A stretch of DNA of 17,636 bases from JBLHKS01 sp047620505 (GTDB lineage: Bacteria > Verrucomicrobiota > Verrucomicrobiia > Verrucomicrobiales > DEV007), in contig JBLHKS010000147.1 of the NCBI GenBank assembly GCA_047620505.1, positions 1 to 17,636 of the forward strand. The letters are read 5' to 3'. The notes under the pieces were generated by a model. That model saw only the letters and a program-made list of their open reading frames with translations. It searched no databases and had not been told where the DNA came from. Shown in pieces: positions 1 through 9,537 of the stretch (position 1 is the stretch's first letter; the number at the start of each line of letters is the position of its first letter). Both the position numbers and the translations under genes were made by a program.

Positions 1-612
1 GGCTGGGACCTGCTCCCTCCCGGGTCGCCATCCTACGAGTTTACCGATCCAAAGGACGGCAAGACCTACGTTTACGCCGGCTACGGCGACAGCCCCCTGC
101 GTTGGGAAAAGGGCACCGAGCCCGAGGCGATCGGCTGGAAGGCCGGAGTCCAGTACGACGGCGACATCGCCCGGGCGAAGGCAGTGCTCAGCAACCTCGA
201 CACCTACTACCCCGGCGCGAAGGGATACGAGATCGCGGGCTTCTTCTGGTGGCAGGGTGATAAGGATCGCTACAACGCTGGGCACGCCCAGAAGTACGAG
301 CAGAATTTGGTCAACCTGATCAAGCAGCTTCGCAACGAGTTCGATGCGCCCAACGCGAAGTTCGTCTGCGCCACGCTCGGTCAGACGGACAAGGACAACG
401 CCGAGGGTAACGAGAAAGACATCATCGAAGCGCAGTTCGCCGTCAGCGACCCGGCCAAGCATCCCGAGTTCAAAGGCTCCGTCGCAACCGTTTACACGCA
501 TCCACTATCCAAAGGCGGCGCTTCCAACGGCCACTACAGCGGCAATGCCGAGACCTACATGAACGTCGGGCTCGGAATGGGCGAGGCGATGGTGGAGTTG
601 CTGAAAAAGTAA
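1..612 (+). CDS. SASA-type carbohydrate esterase (sialate O-acetylesterase-like), 3' part
   Basis: The frame is open from base 1 to the TAA at 610-612, so this is the C-terminal 203 residues of a gene that starts before the window. The fragment contains the block GFFWWQGDKDRY, which matches the WxQGExD block of the SASA/DUF303 branch of SGNH hydrolases, and near the end NGHYSGNAETY, the usual place of the catalytic histidine (GHYSGN). Known family members remove O-acetyl groups from sugars and are usually exported. The signal peptide and nucleophile serine would lie upstream and cannot be seen. Only 23 bases separate it from the next gene on the same strand, so it may head or belong to the following operon. 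The family is fairly secure; the substrate (sialate, xylan or another acetylated glycan) cannot be told. Confidence 0.8.
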   Translation, partial: GWDLLPPGSPSYEFTDPKDGKTYVYAGYGDSPLRWEKGTEPEAIGWKAGVQYDGDIARAKAVLSNLDTYYPGAKGYEIAGFFWWQGDKDRYNAGHAQKYEQNLVNLIKQLRNEFDAPNAKFVCATLGQTDKDNAEGNEKDIIEAQFAVSDPAKHPEFKGSVATVYTHPLSKGGASNGHYSGNAETYMNVGLGMGEAMVELLKK

Positions 613-635
613 AATAGCTCCCCGCCTCACGTAGT

Positions 636-3600
636 ATGCAGATGAAAAGCGCGAGAATCTTCGCGGCAGTCTTGGCGGTCGCCGGTCTGACCGGAGCCGC
701 CCAGACGAGCGAACTGCCGGGCGAGTTCGTCCGCCCGCCACAAGCCGAAGCGATCCTTGAGTCGTCCTGCTTTTCCTGTCACGACGCGGATTCCGAGAAG
801 GGCGACATCCGCCTCGATCATCTCGACACACTCCCTCTGGATACGCGGCTGGCACTGCTGAATAAGGCGCAAGAGCAGGTGTTTCTCGGCCAGATGCCAC
901 CTGCCGACAAGAAACAGCCGAGCGACGCGGAGCGCCAGCAGCTGCTGGGTTGGCTAGGGTCGACGCTGCGCGAGCATGGGGCCTCGACGCTGGAGGATAA
1001 GCTCCGTCATCCAGATTACGGGAACTACGTCGATCACGACAAGCTCTTCTCGGGCGAATACGCCAAACTTCCGGGTTTCACTTACGATCGGCGTTGGTTG
1101 ATCAGTGAATTCATATTCAATGCAAAGTTCCAGCGAATTCTGGAGAACAGCACCCGAGCAAAACGAAACGGACAAATGCTATCGGTATTTGGCGGCAGCA
1201 GGATTAAAGACCTTAGCCTGACAAATCCCTTCCTGCTGCCAAGCCGGTCCGGCGTAAGGTACTACGCTAACGAAGATCTCACCGGTGGTCATTTATCAAG
1301 CATGTTGACGAATGCTCAGAAAACGTCCGAGTACATCACTGGCTATCTCGTAAAGCGCAACAGCAAGTATCTTCCTGCCATCAATGAGATCATGGCACTC
1401 GAAGACAGGCATTATGCAACATTGACCTCGCGTCGTGAGTTTCTCGAAAGCTTCATCGCAAGACTTTGCAACGAGCTCTACGGCGACAAACAGAACGCCC
1501 TTCTGCCGACGTTCACTCCAGTCAAACTCAAGGCGGTAGAGGAACTCGCGGAGGGCGAGACCTACAAAAAAGCGCCGTTCCACGTTGCACAAAACATGTT
1601 AAAAGGTCTCGAGGGAGACAGCACGGTTTATCAATTCCTCCTGGTTCCTGAACACGAGCAAAAATCCGATGAGGAATTCCGGAAATTGTGTGAGCACACC
1701 TGGTTCTACTTCGGCGATCATGAACGGAAAATTCAGGGCCGGATGACGATTCTCCGGGACTACATGCCCGAGATCCGCGAACTCGTCATCAAAGACCAGC
1801 GCAAAAGAATTAAGCCACTTGTCTTTAAACCGCTCGATGATGCTGAAATGGATGTGGTCCGGGCGTCAGTCACGAAACATCGCAAGAAGGGCGATCACTA
1901 CGGTGAGATTATCGAGAAGTGTATCGCCGAGTGGGAGCAGGAATTCGAGCAGGAACGCATTGCCGCGGGACCGCCGTTAGACGAACTTCTTTCAGATCTC
2001 GTTGAACAGCTGAGTCTGCAGATCCTGGAACGACCTCCCACGACTGAGGAAGCGGATGAGTATCTGGCTCTTTCGAAATCCTACGTTAGCAAGCTTGGCA
2101 ATCTCAAGGCCATCCAGAAGCTCATTCAGACTTTCATTCTTTCGAGCGAGTTTGCCTATCGCCAGGAGTTCGGCGCCGGGCCAGCGGACGAGTATGGCCG
2201 ACGAATGCTTTCTCCGCGAGATGCCAGCTACGCCATTGCCTATGCCTTAACGGATCAAAGTCCGGATGAGGAACTGGTGCAGGCAGTTGAGAGCGGCAAG
2301 CTGAAGACCCGAGAGGATTATAGGCGAGAAGTCCTGCGCATCCTGAAGAAAAAAGATACCTATTATCTCATTGATCCAATCCTCGCCGACAAAAATTATC
2401 AGGACAACACAACTGATTTGGCAATACGGAAATTGCGGTTCTTTCGTGAGTTTTTCGGGTACCCCGCCGCGATAACGATTTTCAAGGATGAAAAACGCTT
2501 TGGAGGGGACAGACTCGGGAATGCGACGGCGCGCCTACTTAACGAAGCGGACAGAATCGTCGAGCACATTCTGGAAAGGGACCAAGACGTTTTTGAAAAG
2601 CTGCTGACGACCGAAGAGTTCTTTGTCTACCATGACGGAGACAATGAGCGGATGCAGGCCGCCTCCGACAGGATCAAACGCATCTATGCGCACTTTAAAG
2701 ACCTCGACTGGAAGAACTTCAAGAAGGAAGATCTCCTCAAGCACCGGGAGTTCCTGAAAGAGGTCAAGATGCGCAGCGTCGATCCAGACAAACTGGATGC
2801 CAGGAATCGGCAGGGCACAACCATTCAGCTGTTTAAGATGTCAATGGCTACCATCACGGCCCGATTGGACAAGGGGCAAACGGAGGCCGCGCCCTACGAC
2901 CTGTATCGGGGCTACGGCAACGACTTCATGCCCGGCTACAACATCTCCAAGTTTTGGAACCTTCCCATGGACAACTGGGACTACCAGACGACCCAACCGG
3001 CAAAGGTCGCTAATCGTAGCGGTCTCCTCACGCATCCTGCCTGGTTGATTGCCCATGCACAAAATACCGAAACGGATCCGGTGATCCGTGGAAAATGGAT
3101 TCGCGAAAAATTGCTCGCTGGTACAATCCCCGACGTGCCGATTACCGTCGATGCCGTCATTCCGGAAGACCACCACAGAACCCTGCGTAGTCGATTAGCG
3201 AGTGCGACCGAAGCAAGTTATTGCTGGAAGTGCCACGAGAGTATGAACCCACTTGGCTACCCGTTCGAAAGCTATGATGATTTCGGACGATTCCGATTGG
3301 AGGAGTCTCTGGAATATCCCGATCATCTCATAAGAGAAGGCCCGGAGAAGGCTACATTGCTCATAGACAACCGCGATATTTTCAAGACACGGCCGGTTGA
3401 CTCATCTGGATACCTGAGAGGGACAGGAAACCAAACGCTCGATGGGGAAGTAGAAGATGCGATTGACCTTGCTGACCGACTCGGAAAATCACGACGGGTG
3501 CGACAGTCCATTATCCGCCATGCCTTCAGGTATTTCATGGGCCGCAACGAGTTCCTTTCAGATTCGAAAACCCTGATGGATGCCGAACACGCCTACGTTG

Positions 3601-3698
3601 ATAGCGGTGGCAGTTTCGATGCCGTCATCGTATCTTTGCTTACTTCAGATTCTTTTGTCTACCGCAAACCCATAGAGGACGAGATCGATGACCAATAG
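636..3698 (+). CDS. Planctomycete-type c-type cytochrome protein, copy A (PSCyt1/DUF1592/DUF1588/DUF1585)
   Basis: This 1020-residue exported protein begins with a signal peptide (about residues 1-22, hydrophobic run FAAVLAVAGLTG). A first heme-c site, CFSCH, lies at residues 45-49 in a PSCyt1-like segment that ends near residue 100 (MPPADKKQPSD). A long central part of unknown function follows. Then come a DUF1592-like block around 525-650 (YALTDQSPDEEL), a DUF1588 block around 790-890 with a second CxxCH (CWKCH, 863-867) followed by MNPLGYPFESYDDFGRFR, and a DUF1585 block around 930-1012 (QSIIRHAFRYFMGRNE). Family proteins are periplasmic multidomain cytochromes of unknown substrate, abundant in Planctomycetota and Verrucomicrobiota. 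At 1020 residues it is longer than most; the excess sits in the centre. ATG at 636 was chosen because it gives the signal peptide; ATG at 642 is an alternative, and neither has a clear Shine-Dalgarno. The stop overlaps the next gene by 11 bases. Confidence 0.9.
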   Translation: MQMKSARIFAAVLAVAGLTGAAQTSELPGEFVRPPQAEAILESSCFSCHDADSEKGDIRLDHLDTLPLDTRLALLNKAQEQVFLGQMPPADKKQPSDAERQQLLGWLGSTLREHGASTLEDKLRHPDYGNYVDHDKLFSGEYAKLPGFTYDRRWLISEFIFNAKFQRILENSTRAKRNGQMLSVFGGSRIKDLSLTNPFLLPSRSGVRYYANEDLTGGHLSSMLTNAQKTSEYITGYLVKRNSKYLPAINEIMALEDRHYATLTSRREFLESFIARLCNELYGDKQNALLPTFTPVKLKAVEELAEGETYKKAPFHVAQNMLKGLEGDSTVYQFLLVPEHEQKSDEEFRKLCEHTWFYFGDHERKIQGRMTILRDYMPEIRELVIKDQRKRIKPLVFKPLDDAEMDVVRASVTKHRKKGDHYGEIIEKCIAEWEQEFEQERIAAGPPLDELLSDLVEQLSLQILERPPTTEEADEYLALSKSYVSKLGNLKAIQKLIQTFILSSEFAYRQEFGAGPADEYGRRMLSPRDASYAIAYALTDQSPDEELVQAVESGKLKTREDYRREVLRILKKKDTYYLIDPILADKNYQDNTTDLAIRKLRFFREFFGYPAAITIFKDEKRFGGDRLGNATARLLNEADRIVEHILERDQDVFEKLLTTEEFFVYHDGDNERMQAASDRIKRIYAHFKDLDWKNFKKEDLLKHREFLKEVKMRSVDPDKLDARNRQGTTIQLFKMSMATITARLDKGQTEAAPYDLYRGYGNDFMPGYNISKFWNLPMDNWDYQTTQPAKVANRSGLLTHPAWLIAHAQNTETDPVIRGKWIREKLLAGTIPDVPITVDAVIPEDHHRTLRSRLASATEASYCWKCHESMNPLGYPFESYDDFGRFRLEESLEYPDHLIREGPEKATLLIDNRDIFKTRPVDSSGYLRGTGNQTLDGEVEDAIDLADRLGKSRRVRQSIIRHAFRYFMGRNEFLSDSKTLMDAEHAYVDSGGSFDAVIVSLLTSDSFVYRKPIEDEIDDQ

Positions 3699-5082
3699 AA
3701 GAGATTTTTTAGGAGCATCAGCACTTGGCGCTGGAGCGATGGCCCTGGCGCCATCCTTCAATCAGTTGTTCGCCGCTCAAGGCAGCATCGGGATTCCCAA
3801 ACGCTTCATCTTCATCCGAAAATCGAGCGGCATCCGTCCTCTTGAGATTGCCCTTCGTGATTTTTCAGATAAAGACAAAACACTGGACGAGGAAAAGCAA
3901 CCGCTCGAAGTGGATCTGGATCAGCATGAATTGCCAAAGTGGTTGCGGGGTTTGGATGCTCACAAAGAACACATGACCATCCTGCAGGGACTCTCGGCCA
4001 AGATGAGTGAAAACGTTCACTATTCGTTCTCATCCGTAATGGGGTGCTTCAAATCGAATCGCAATACACTGAGCGCGATCAAGCGGGCGACGATCGATTT
4101 TGAACTGGCCAAGCTCTTTCCTTCCCCGTTTGGACACGTCGAGCTGTCTTTCGCCGCTGGCCGGACTGGCATTGTCTCGGGCTATTCCGCTCCGGCGGCG
4201 CAGACGCGAAATTACTGCTACGCAGACCCAGATACCGCACGAAGCGAACTGTTCAAATCCGTCTTGAATCCGGAAGCCGTTAATTCGGACAATGACATGC
4301 TGTCATTTTTGAAGAGCAGAGAAGGCTTAAAAGTAAGCGGAGTTAAGGGTCATGAAAAGAGACGTCAGGAGGCGCAGATCGAATCGATTGATGCGATTCG
4401 CGAGCGCAATAAGAAACTGATCACGCTTTCCGGATCGCTTGCCAAGCACCTGCCCGAACTTGAACCTGTGCACGCAAATGGCGGTGCGAATGCGAGTACG
4501 CCTGAGAAGCAGGCGGCTATGACAGACGTCCTAATTGCTGCCTTGAAAGCTGGCCTGACAAACGTTATTACCTATACGATTGACGACCTGGGGACGCCAG
4601 TTACTGGTCTTCCGGGAAATGAAACAGATCGTGTCGGCATTCACCCGTTGGGGCATGACGAAGCCTTCGGTGGCGTGCCGGCTTGGAAGACAAGAGAGCA
4701 GATTCGGATCAGTCACGTAAATCAAATCAATACGATAATCGCCAAACTTAAACAGGTGCCCGAGGGGAACGGCACGATGTTTGACAGCACGATGATTATG
4801 TATTTTCCGGAAAACGGTGAAACTCACCATGGCGTGGGCTCAGAGGCGCCTTTTCTCATCATGGCTGGCAAAAACTGCAATCTGAATATGTCAGGCCGCT
4901 ACATTCGACTGCCATACCTGGGGAACGAAGGTCATAAAACCTTAGGCAACTGGTATACAACTCTGTTGAATGCACACGGTAATTCAATTGAACATTATGG
5001 AGATTTGGATCTGGAGATGGCTCGTAAGAAACTTCCACAAACTGGCGCGATCGAACAATTCCTAGGCTCAGCCCATTCATGA
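3688..5082 (+). CDS. DUF1552 Tat-exported protein, copy A
   Basis: This 464-residue protein has a twin-arginine signal (NRRDFLGASALGAG, residues 3-16) ending near FAA at about 28-30, so it should be exported folded. The rest matches the DUF1552 family: FIFIRKSSGIRP near residue 40, GCFKSNRNTLSAIKRATIDFE near 115-135, and MIMYFPENGETHH starting near residue 369. DUF1552 proteins are nearly always encoded next to DUF1592/DUF1588 cytochrome proteins, as here, and are assumed to act with them; their reaction is unknown. The start ATG lies inside the 3' end of the preceding gene (11-base overlap). The stop overlaps the following ATG in an ATGA. Both junctions imply translational coupling. It is clearly paralogous to the protein at 8083-9459. 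Confidence 0.9.
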   Translation: MTNRRDFLGASALGAGAMALAPSFNQLFAAQGSIGIPKRFIFIRKSSGIRPLEIALRDFSDKDKTLDEEKQPLEVDLDQHELPKWLRGLDAHKEHMTILQGLSAKMSENVHYSFSSVMGCFKSNRNTLSAIKRATIDFELAKLFPSPFGHVELSFAAGRTGIVSGYSAPAAQTRNYCYADPDTARSELFKSVLNPEAVNSDNDMLSFLKSREGLKVSGVKGHEKRRQEAQIESIDAIRERNKKLITLSGSLAKHLPELEPVHANGGANASTPEKQAAMTDVLIAALKAGLTNVITYTIDDLGTPVTGLPGNETDRVGIHPLGHDEAFGGVPAWKTREQIRISHVNQINTIIAKLKQVPEGNGTMFDSTMIMYFPENGETHHGVGSEAPFLIMAGKNCNLNMSGRYIRLPYLGNEGHKTLGNWYTTLLNAHGNSIEHYGDLDLEMARKKLPQTGAIEQFLGSAHS

Positions 5083-8000
5083 ATTTTTTGGCCACAACTG
5101 CTGCCGTGCTGTTCGCTGGACTGGGCAACGCGTTTTCCCTTCCGCCGCAAGCCGAAGCGATCCTTGAGTCGTCCTGCTTTTCCTGTCACGACGCGGATTC
5201 TGAGAAGGGCGACATCCTCCTCGATAATCTCGATACGCTCTCGCTGGATACGCGGCTGGCGCTGCTGAACAAAGCACAAGAACAGGTGTTTTTCGGCCAG
5301 ATGCCGCCTCCAGACAAGAAACAACCGAGCGACGAACACCGCCAGCAGTTGCTGGATTGGATCGGGTCCACGTTGCGCGAGCACGGGGCTTCAACGTTGG
5401 AGGATAAACTTCGTCGACCGGAATACGGGAATTATGTCGATCACGACAAGCTCTTCTCCGGCGAATACGCCAAGCTTCCAGGATTTACGTTCGACCGGCG
5501 CTGGCTGATCAGCGAGTTCATCTTCGACGCGAGATTCAATCGTTTACTGAATCACACACCGTTCCAGACGATTGATGGCAAGAGGCAGTTTGTCATCGGC
5601 GACAACAACCGGCGTGTGAATCTGACGAACCCATTTTTGCTGCCCACGAATACCGGGGTTCGCTATTACGCTGACGAGACGCTCAACGGCGGGCATCTTT
5701 TAACGATGATCACGAACGCCAAAGAGGTCGCGCCCTACATGATTTATCTCACGAGGCGGGACAGCCGATATGCGCCGGCAATCGCCGCCATCATGAATCA
5801 GGAATGGGAAAATGAGAACACACTCGCAGCCCGCGAAACCTTCCTGAACAACTTCATCGAACGCATTCTCGTAGATGTGTATCGAGACAAGCATGAAGCC
5901 CTCTTGCCCGAGTTTGTTCGAGTCGAAGTGAAGCCGGAGGCTCCGTCGAACGGAGAAGAAATTAAGAAGTCACCGTTTCATGCGGCGCAACCGGGTCAGC
6001 AAGAAATGATTTTGATTTTCCGCTCGATGCGGAGGCATCAAAAGGAGGGCGAGACCGATGTGCAGCTCATCGAGAAATGTGAGAACGAGTGGTTCAACTT
6101 CGGACATCACGAACGGACGATTCAGACACGCTTGACCTTCCTCGCGGGCTACATGGAAGAATTCCGAAATCAGATCAAGCAACAACGCTACGAGGAGAAG
6201 CATAAGCCGATCGTCTTCAAAGCACTGGACGATGCGGAAATGAAAATCGTTGTCGAATCGCTTCGGAAGCATCGAAGAATGGGCGATCGCTACAACACGA
6301 TTATCGACAAATGCATCGCTGACTGGGAGGAAGAGTTTGATCCGGCGCGTCCGACTGCTGATTTGATAGGCGCGCTTGTCGACGAGCTTTTTATCAAAAT
6401 TCTCGAGCGATCGCCCACGGCCGGTGAAGCTGAAGAATACGCGTCCCTCACAACATCTTATGTTGAGAATCTTGGCAATCTTGGGGCGATCGAGAAGCTG
6501 ATTCAAACGCTGATTCTGAGGTCTGATTTTGCGTATCGGTCTGAGTTCGGCGAAGGAGAGCCGGGTCAAGAGGGAAAGAGAATGATGTCCCCGCGCGACG
6601 CCAGTTATGCGATCGCCTACGCGCTAACTGATAGCAGTCCCGATGAGGAACTGGCGGTGGCCGCCAGAGACGGGAGACTCCAGACAAGAAGCGACTACGA
6701 ACGCGAAGTGCGTCGGCTGCTGAAGTACAGGGAACAATTCTACGTGATCGATGAAGGGGTTCAGCGTCTTCAGTTGACAGCGAGCATCACGAACATGCCA
6801 ATCCGGGAGTTGAGGTTTTTCCGGGAGTTTTTCGGCTATCAAAAGCTGCTCCCCATCTTTAAGGACAATAAGCGCTTTGGCGGCAACTACGACAGTGCCA
6901 AGGGCCGGTTGGTCGGCGAGACCGATCGACTGGTGGAGCACATTCTGGAATTGGATCAGAACGTAATCGAGCAACTGCTGACCACCGAGGATTTCTATGT
7001 TTATCATTCCGGCGACAACGAAGCCATGACGGCATCGTCAGAACGAATTCGGAAAATCTACGAGTATTTTAAGGATACAGACTGGCAGGAATTCACGGAG
7101 GAGGATCTCTTGAAACACGCGGACTTTCTCAGAGAAGTGAAAATGCGTGGGGTTGATATTGAGAAACTCGCGCAGAGTGGGCGGCGCAACTCGATCAGGG
7201 AGTTCAAGACTGCGATGGAGAGTTTCACCTTGCGGTTCGATAACGGTGAGACAGCGGCGGCTCCTTTTGTTTCATTTCCGGCCCATGGCCTCTACAACGC
7301 CTCAACCCGAACCGGCCTTCAGCTGCGATCGCCTGAGGTCGCCAAGTTCTTTAATATCCAATTGGATAACTGGAACTACCCCGGGGTTCAGCCCGCGAAG
7401 GTTGCGAATCGCAGAGGAATGCTCACGCATCCGGCTTGGCTCATCGCCCATGCCCAGAATACGGAGACCGATCCGGTGATTCGCGGGAAATGGGTCCGTG
7501 AGAAGCTACTTGCTGGGACGGTGCCGGATATTCCGATCACGGTGGACGCGGTGATTCCTGAAGATCATCATAAAACGCTACGCGGCCGTCTCGTTGACGC
7601 CACCGAGCAGGAATACTGTTGGAAGTGTCATGAGAAAATGAATCCGCTCGGATACGCTTTTGAAATGTATGACGATTTCGGTCGCTTCCGGACGGAGGAG
7701 TCTCTGGAGCACCCGGACAACCTGATCGAGAAGGGGCCGGATAAAGCTGCAGCACACGTGGATCTTCGAGATGTATATAAAACGCTTCCAGTCGACGCCA
7801 AAGGTCATCTCGCGGGGACTGGCGACGAAAGTCTGGACGGCGAACTCGATGGCGCAATCGATCTCGCTGAGCGGTTGGCGAAGTCGGCGCGGGTGCGCCA
7901 ATCGATTATTCGTCATGCGTTTCGCTACTTCATGGGCCGCAACGAGATGCTTTCCGATTCGAAAACTTTGATCGATGCTGATCAGGCCTACTTGGAAAGC

Positions 8001-8093
8001 GGAGGAAGCTTTGACGCCGTGATCGTGTCGCTCCTGACCTCCGATTCATTTATCTATCGCAAAACAATTTCAGAACAATCCTATGACAACTAG
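5079..8093 (+). CDS. Planctomycete-type c-type cytochrome protein, copy B (PSCyt1/DUF1592/DUF1588/DUF1585)
   Basis: This 1004-residue paralogue of the protein at 636-3698 has the same order: signal peptide (MNFLATTAAVLFAGLGNA), first heme site CFSCH at 33-37, a long central part, DUF1592-like block (about 510-640), DUF1588 block with CWKCH at 847-851, and DUF1585 block (about 910-995, IRHAFRYFMGRNE). Around the first heme motif the DNA is almost identical to copy A, while most of the remainder is diverged. The central part holds two related segments, RRHQKEGE...IEKCENEW and RKHRRMGD...IDKCIADW, with cysteines at 334 and 412. It starts with ATG in a 4-base ATGA overlap with the previous stop and overlaps the next gene by 11 bases, so translation is probably coupled through the whole array. 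Expected to be a periplasmic electron-transfer or oxidoreductase component; substrate unknown. Confidence 0.9.
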   Translation: MNFLATTAAVLFAGLGNAFSLPPQAEAILESSCFSCHDADSEKGDILLDNLDTLSLDTRLALLNKAQEQVFFGQMPPPDKKQPSDEHRQQLLDWIGSTLREHGASTLEDKLRRPEYGNYVDHDKLFSGEYAKLPGFTFDRRWLISEFIFDARFNRLLNHTPFQTIDGKRQFVIGDNNRRVNLTNPFLLPTNTGVRYYADETLNGGHLLTMITNAKEVAPYMIYLTRRDSRYAPAIAAIMNQEWENENTLAARETFLNNFIERILVDVYRDKHEALLPEFVRVEVKPEAPSNGEEIKKSPFHAAQPGQQEMILIFRSMRRHQKEGETDVQLIEKCENEWFNFGHHERTIQTRLTFLAGYMEEFRNQIKQQRYEEKHKPIVFKALDDAEMKIVVESLRKHRRMGDRYNTIIDKCIADWEEEFDPARPTADLIGALVDELFIKILERSPTAGEAEEYASLTTSYVENLGNLGAIEKLIQTLILRSDFAYRSEFGEGEPGQEGKRMMSPRDASYAIAYALTDSSPDEELAVAARDGRLQTRSDYEREVRRLLKYREQFYVIDEGVQRLQLTASITNMPIRELRFFREFFGYQKLLPIFKDNKRFGGNYDSAKGRLVGETDRLVEHILELDQNVIEQLLTTEDFYVYHSGDNEAMTASSERIRKIYEYFKDTDWQEFTEEDLLKHADFLREVKMRGVDIEKLAQSGRRNSIREFKTAMESFTLRFDNGETAAAPFVSFPAHGLYNASTRTGLQLRSPEVAKFFNIQLDNWNYPGVQPAKVANRRGMLTHPAWLIAHAQNTETDPVIRGKWVREKLLAGTVPDIPITVDAVIPEDHHKTLRGRLVDATEQEYCWKCHEKMNPLGYAFEMYDDFGRFRTEESLEHPDNLIEKGPDKAAAHVDLRDVYKTLPVDAKGHLAGTGDESLDGELDGAIDLAERLAKSARVRQSIIRHAFRYFMGRNEMLSDSKTLIDADQAYLESGGSFDAVIVSLLTSDSFIYRKTISEQSYDN

Positions 8094-9459
8094 AAGGAAC
8101 TTTATCAGAAATTCCGCCTTCGGCGCCAGCGCGCTGTCGCTCAGTCCTTCACTGATTGCGAGCGACGGAATTCCAAAACGTTTCGTGTTCATCCGGAAAT
8201 CGAACGGACTCAGGCCGAACGAAGTCGCCTTGCCAACATTCTCAACTGAAGAGAATGCTTTAGATGATAAGAAGCAGCCTTTGGAAGTGGATCTGGACAA
8301 ACACGAGTTGCCAGTCTGGATGCAGGCGTTGGAGGAGCACAAAACCAACTTGGGCATCCTGCAGGGTCTCTCCTGCAAAATGAGCGAGAACGGACACTGG
8401 TCTTATTCGTCAGTGATGGGCGCTTACAAGTCCGGCCGAAATTCGCTGAGCGGCATCAAACGGGCGACCATCGATTTCGAACTGGCCAACCTGTTTCCGT
8501 CGCCGTTCGGCCATGTCGAACTCTCCCTGACAGGGAGTTACAGCGCGTTCAGATCTGGGATCGTGGCTGGGTACTCCGCGCCAGCGCCCCATCAGCGAAA
8601 CTACTGTTACTCGGATCCTCAAACGGCGTATGATGAGCTTTTCAAAACCGTAACGAACCCGGACGCGGTGGATTCTGACAACGCAATGTTAGAGTTCTTG
8701 CAGGGAGAAGAATCTGTCAAAGCCAAGGTGCTACAAGGCTATGAAAAGCTGAAACTGAGCAATCACATCGGCTCCATTGAATCGATCCGAGATCGAAACA
8801 ATCGAGTTCAGCAGATGTCCGGGACGATCTCCTCGCATCTTCCGGAGATCGCTCCGGTGCATGCCGATGGAGGGCTGAACGCCAACACTCCGGAGAAGCA
8901 GGAAGCGTTTACCGAGGTCCTCATCGCCGCGCTTGTTTCAGGGCTGACGAATGTGGTGACCTACACGATTGACGAACTGTCCACGCCGATCAAAGGCTTG
9001 CCAGGTAACGAAGGTGATCAAATCTCGATTCACGAACTCGGCCACAACGGCGGCTACAGCGGAGTAGCGGCGGAGAAGATCAGAGAAAAGATTCGCGTTG
9101 GCCACATGCAGCAGGTGGCACGAATCGTCGAGAGTCTCAAGGCGGCGCCGGAGGGCACCGGTAGTATGTTTGACAATACCATGATTATGTATTTCCCCGA
9201 AAACGGCGAAGGTCATCACAGTAAAGGAACCGAGGCGCCCTTTGTCGTGATCGCGGGAGACAACTGCAATGTAGATATCGCCGGTCGCTACATTCGGCTG
9301 CCTTATCATGCTACGGAAGGGCATAAAACCATCGGCAACTGGTACACCACCCTCCTCAACGCCTACGGAAACGCTATTCCACACTACGGCGATCTGGATC
9401 TGGAAATGTCTCGGAAAAAGTTAGACCAGAGCGGGGCGATCGAGCAGTTTCTGGGCTAG
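8083..9459 (+). CDS. DUF1552 Tat-exported protein, copy B
   Basis: This 458-residue protein is the second DUF1552 paralogue. It has a twin-arginine motif (TTRRNFIRNSAFGAS, residues 2-16), followed by the family blocks FVFIRKSNGLRP, GAYKSGRNSLSGIKRATIDFE and MIMYFPENGEGHH. Its start lies inside the end of the copy B cytochrome gene in an 11-base overlap of the same layout as in copy A (ATGACAACTAG here, ATGACCAATAG there), which shows that the two genes were duplicated as a unit. It is the last gene of the + strand array; after the stop there are 78 bases before the convergent sigma factor gene ends. The export route and the link to the cytochrome protein are supported by sequence and context; the biochemical role is not known. 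Confidence 0.9.
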   Translation: MTTRRNFIRNSAFGASALSLSPSLIASDGIPKRFVFIRKSNGLRPNEVALPTFSTEENALDDKKQPLEVDLDKHELPVWMQALEEHKTNLGILQGLSCKMSENGHWSYSSVMGAYKSGRNSLSGIKRATIDFELANLFPSPFGHVELSLTGSYSAFRSGIVAGYSAPAPHQRNYCYSDPQTAYDELFKTVTNPDAVDSDNAMLEFLQGEESVKAKVLQGYEKLKLSNHIGSIESIRDRNNRVQQMSGTISSHLPEIAPVHADGGLNANTPEKQEAFTEVLIAALVSGLTNVVTYTIDELSTPIKGLPGNEGDQISIHELGHNGGYSGVAAEKIREKIRVGHMQQVARIVESLKAAPEGTGSMFDNTMIMYFPENGEGHHSKGTEAPFVVIAGDNCNVDIAGRYIRLPYHATEGHKTIGNWYTTLLNAYGNAIPHYGDLDLEMSRKKLDQSGAIEQFLG

Positions 9460-9537
9460 GTTCGTTAGGTGGCAAGCGATTCTTGCGATCAAAGCGTCCC
9501 AGCAGCTGCTGGCGAAATCATTAGTAGCCGGATCAGG
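9460..9537. other. Convergent intergenic gap with weak dyads, no clear terminator
   Basis: This stretch lies between two converging genes. It contains a small dyad GCAAG-cgatt-CTTGC (9472-9486) and the palindrome CCAGCAGCTGCTGG (9499-9512). Neither is followed by a T-run on either strand, so I cannot call a canonical intrinsic terminator, although one is expected here by position. Confidence 0.4.

Noticed and set aside
5970..6569. A 199-codon open frame on the minus strand.
   Set aside because: It is antisense to the copy B cytochrome gene, whose reading frame shows full domain conservation.
9499..9512. An intrinsic terminator between the convergent genes.
   Set aside because: The palindrome has only a four- or five-base stem as a hairpin and no T-run on either side.
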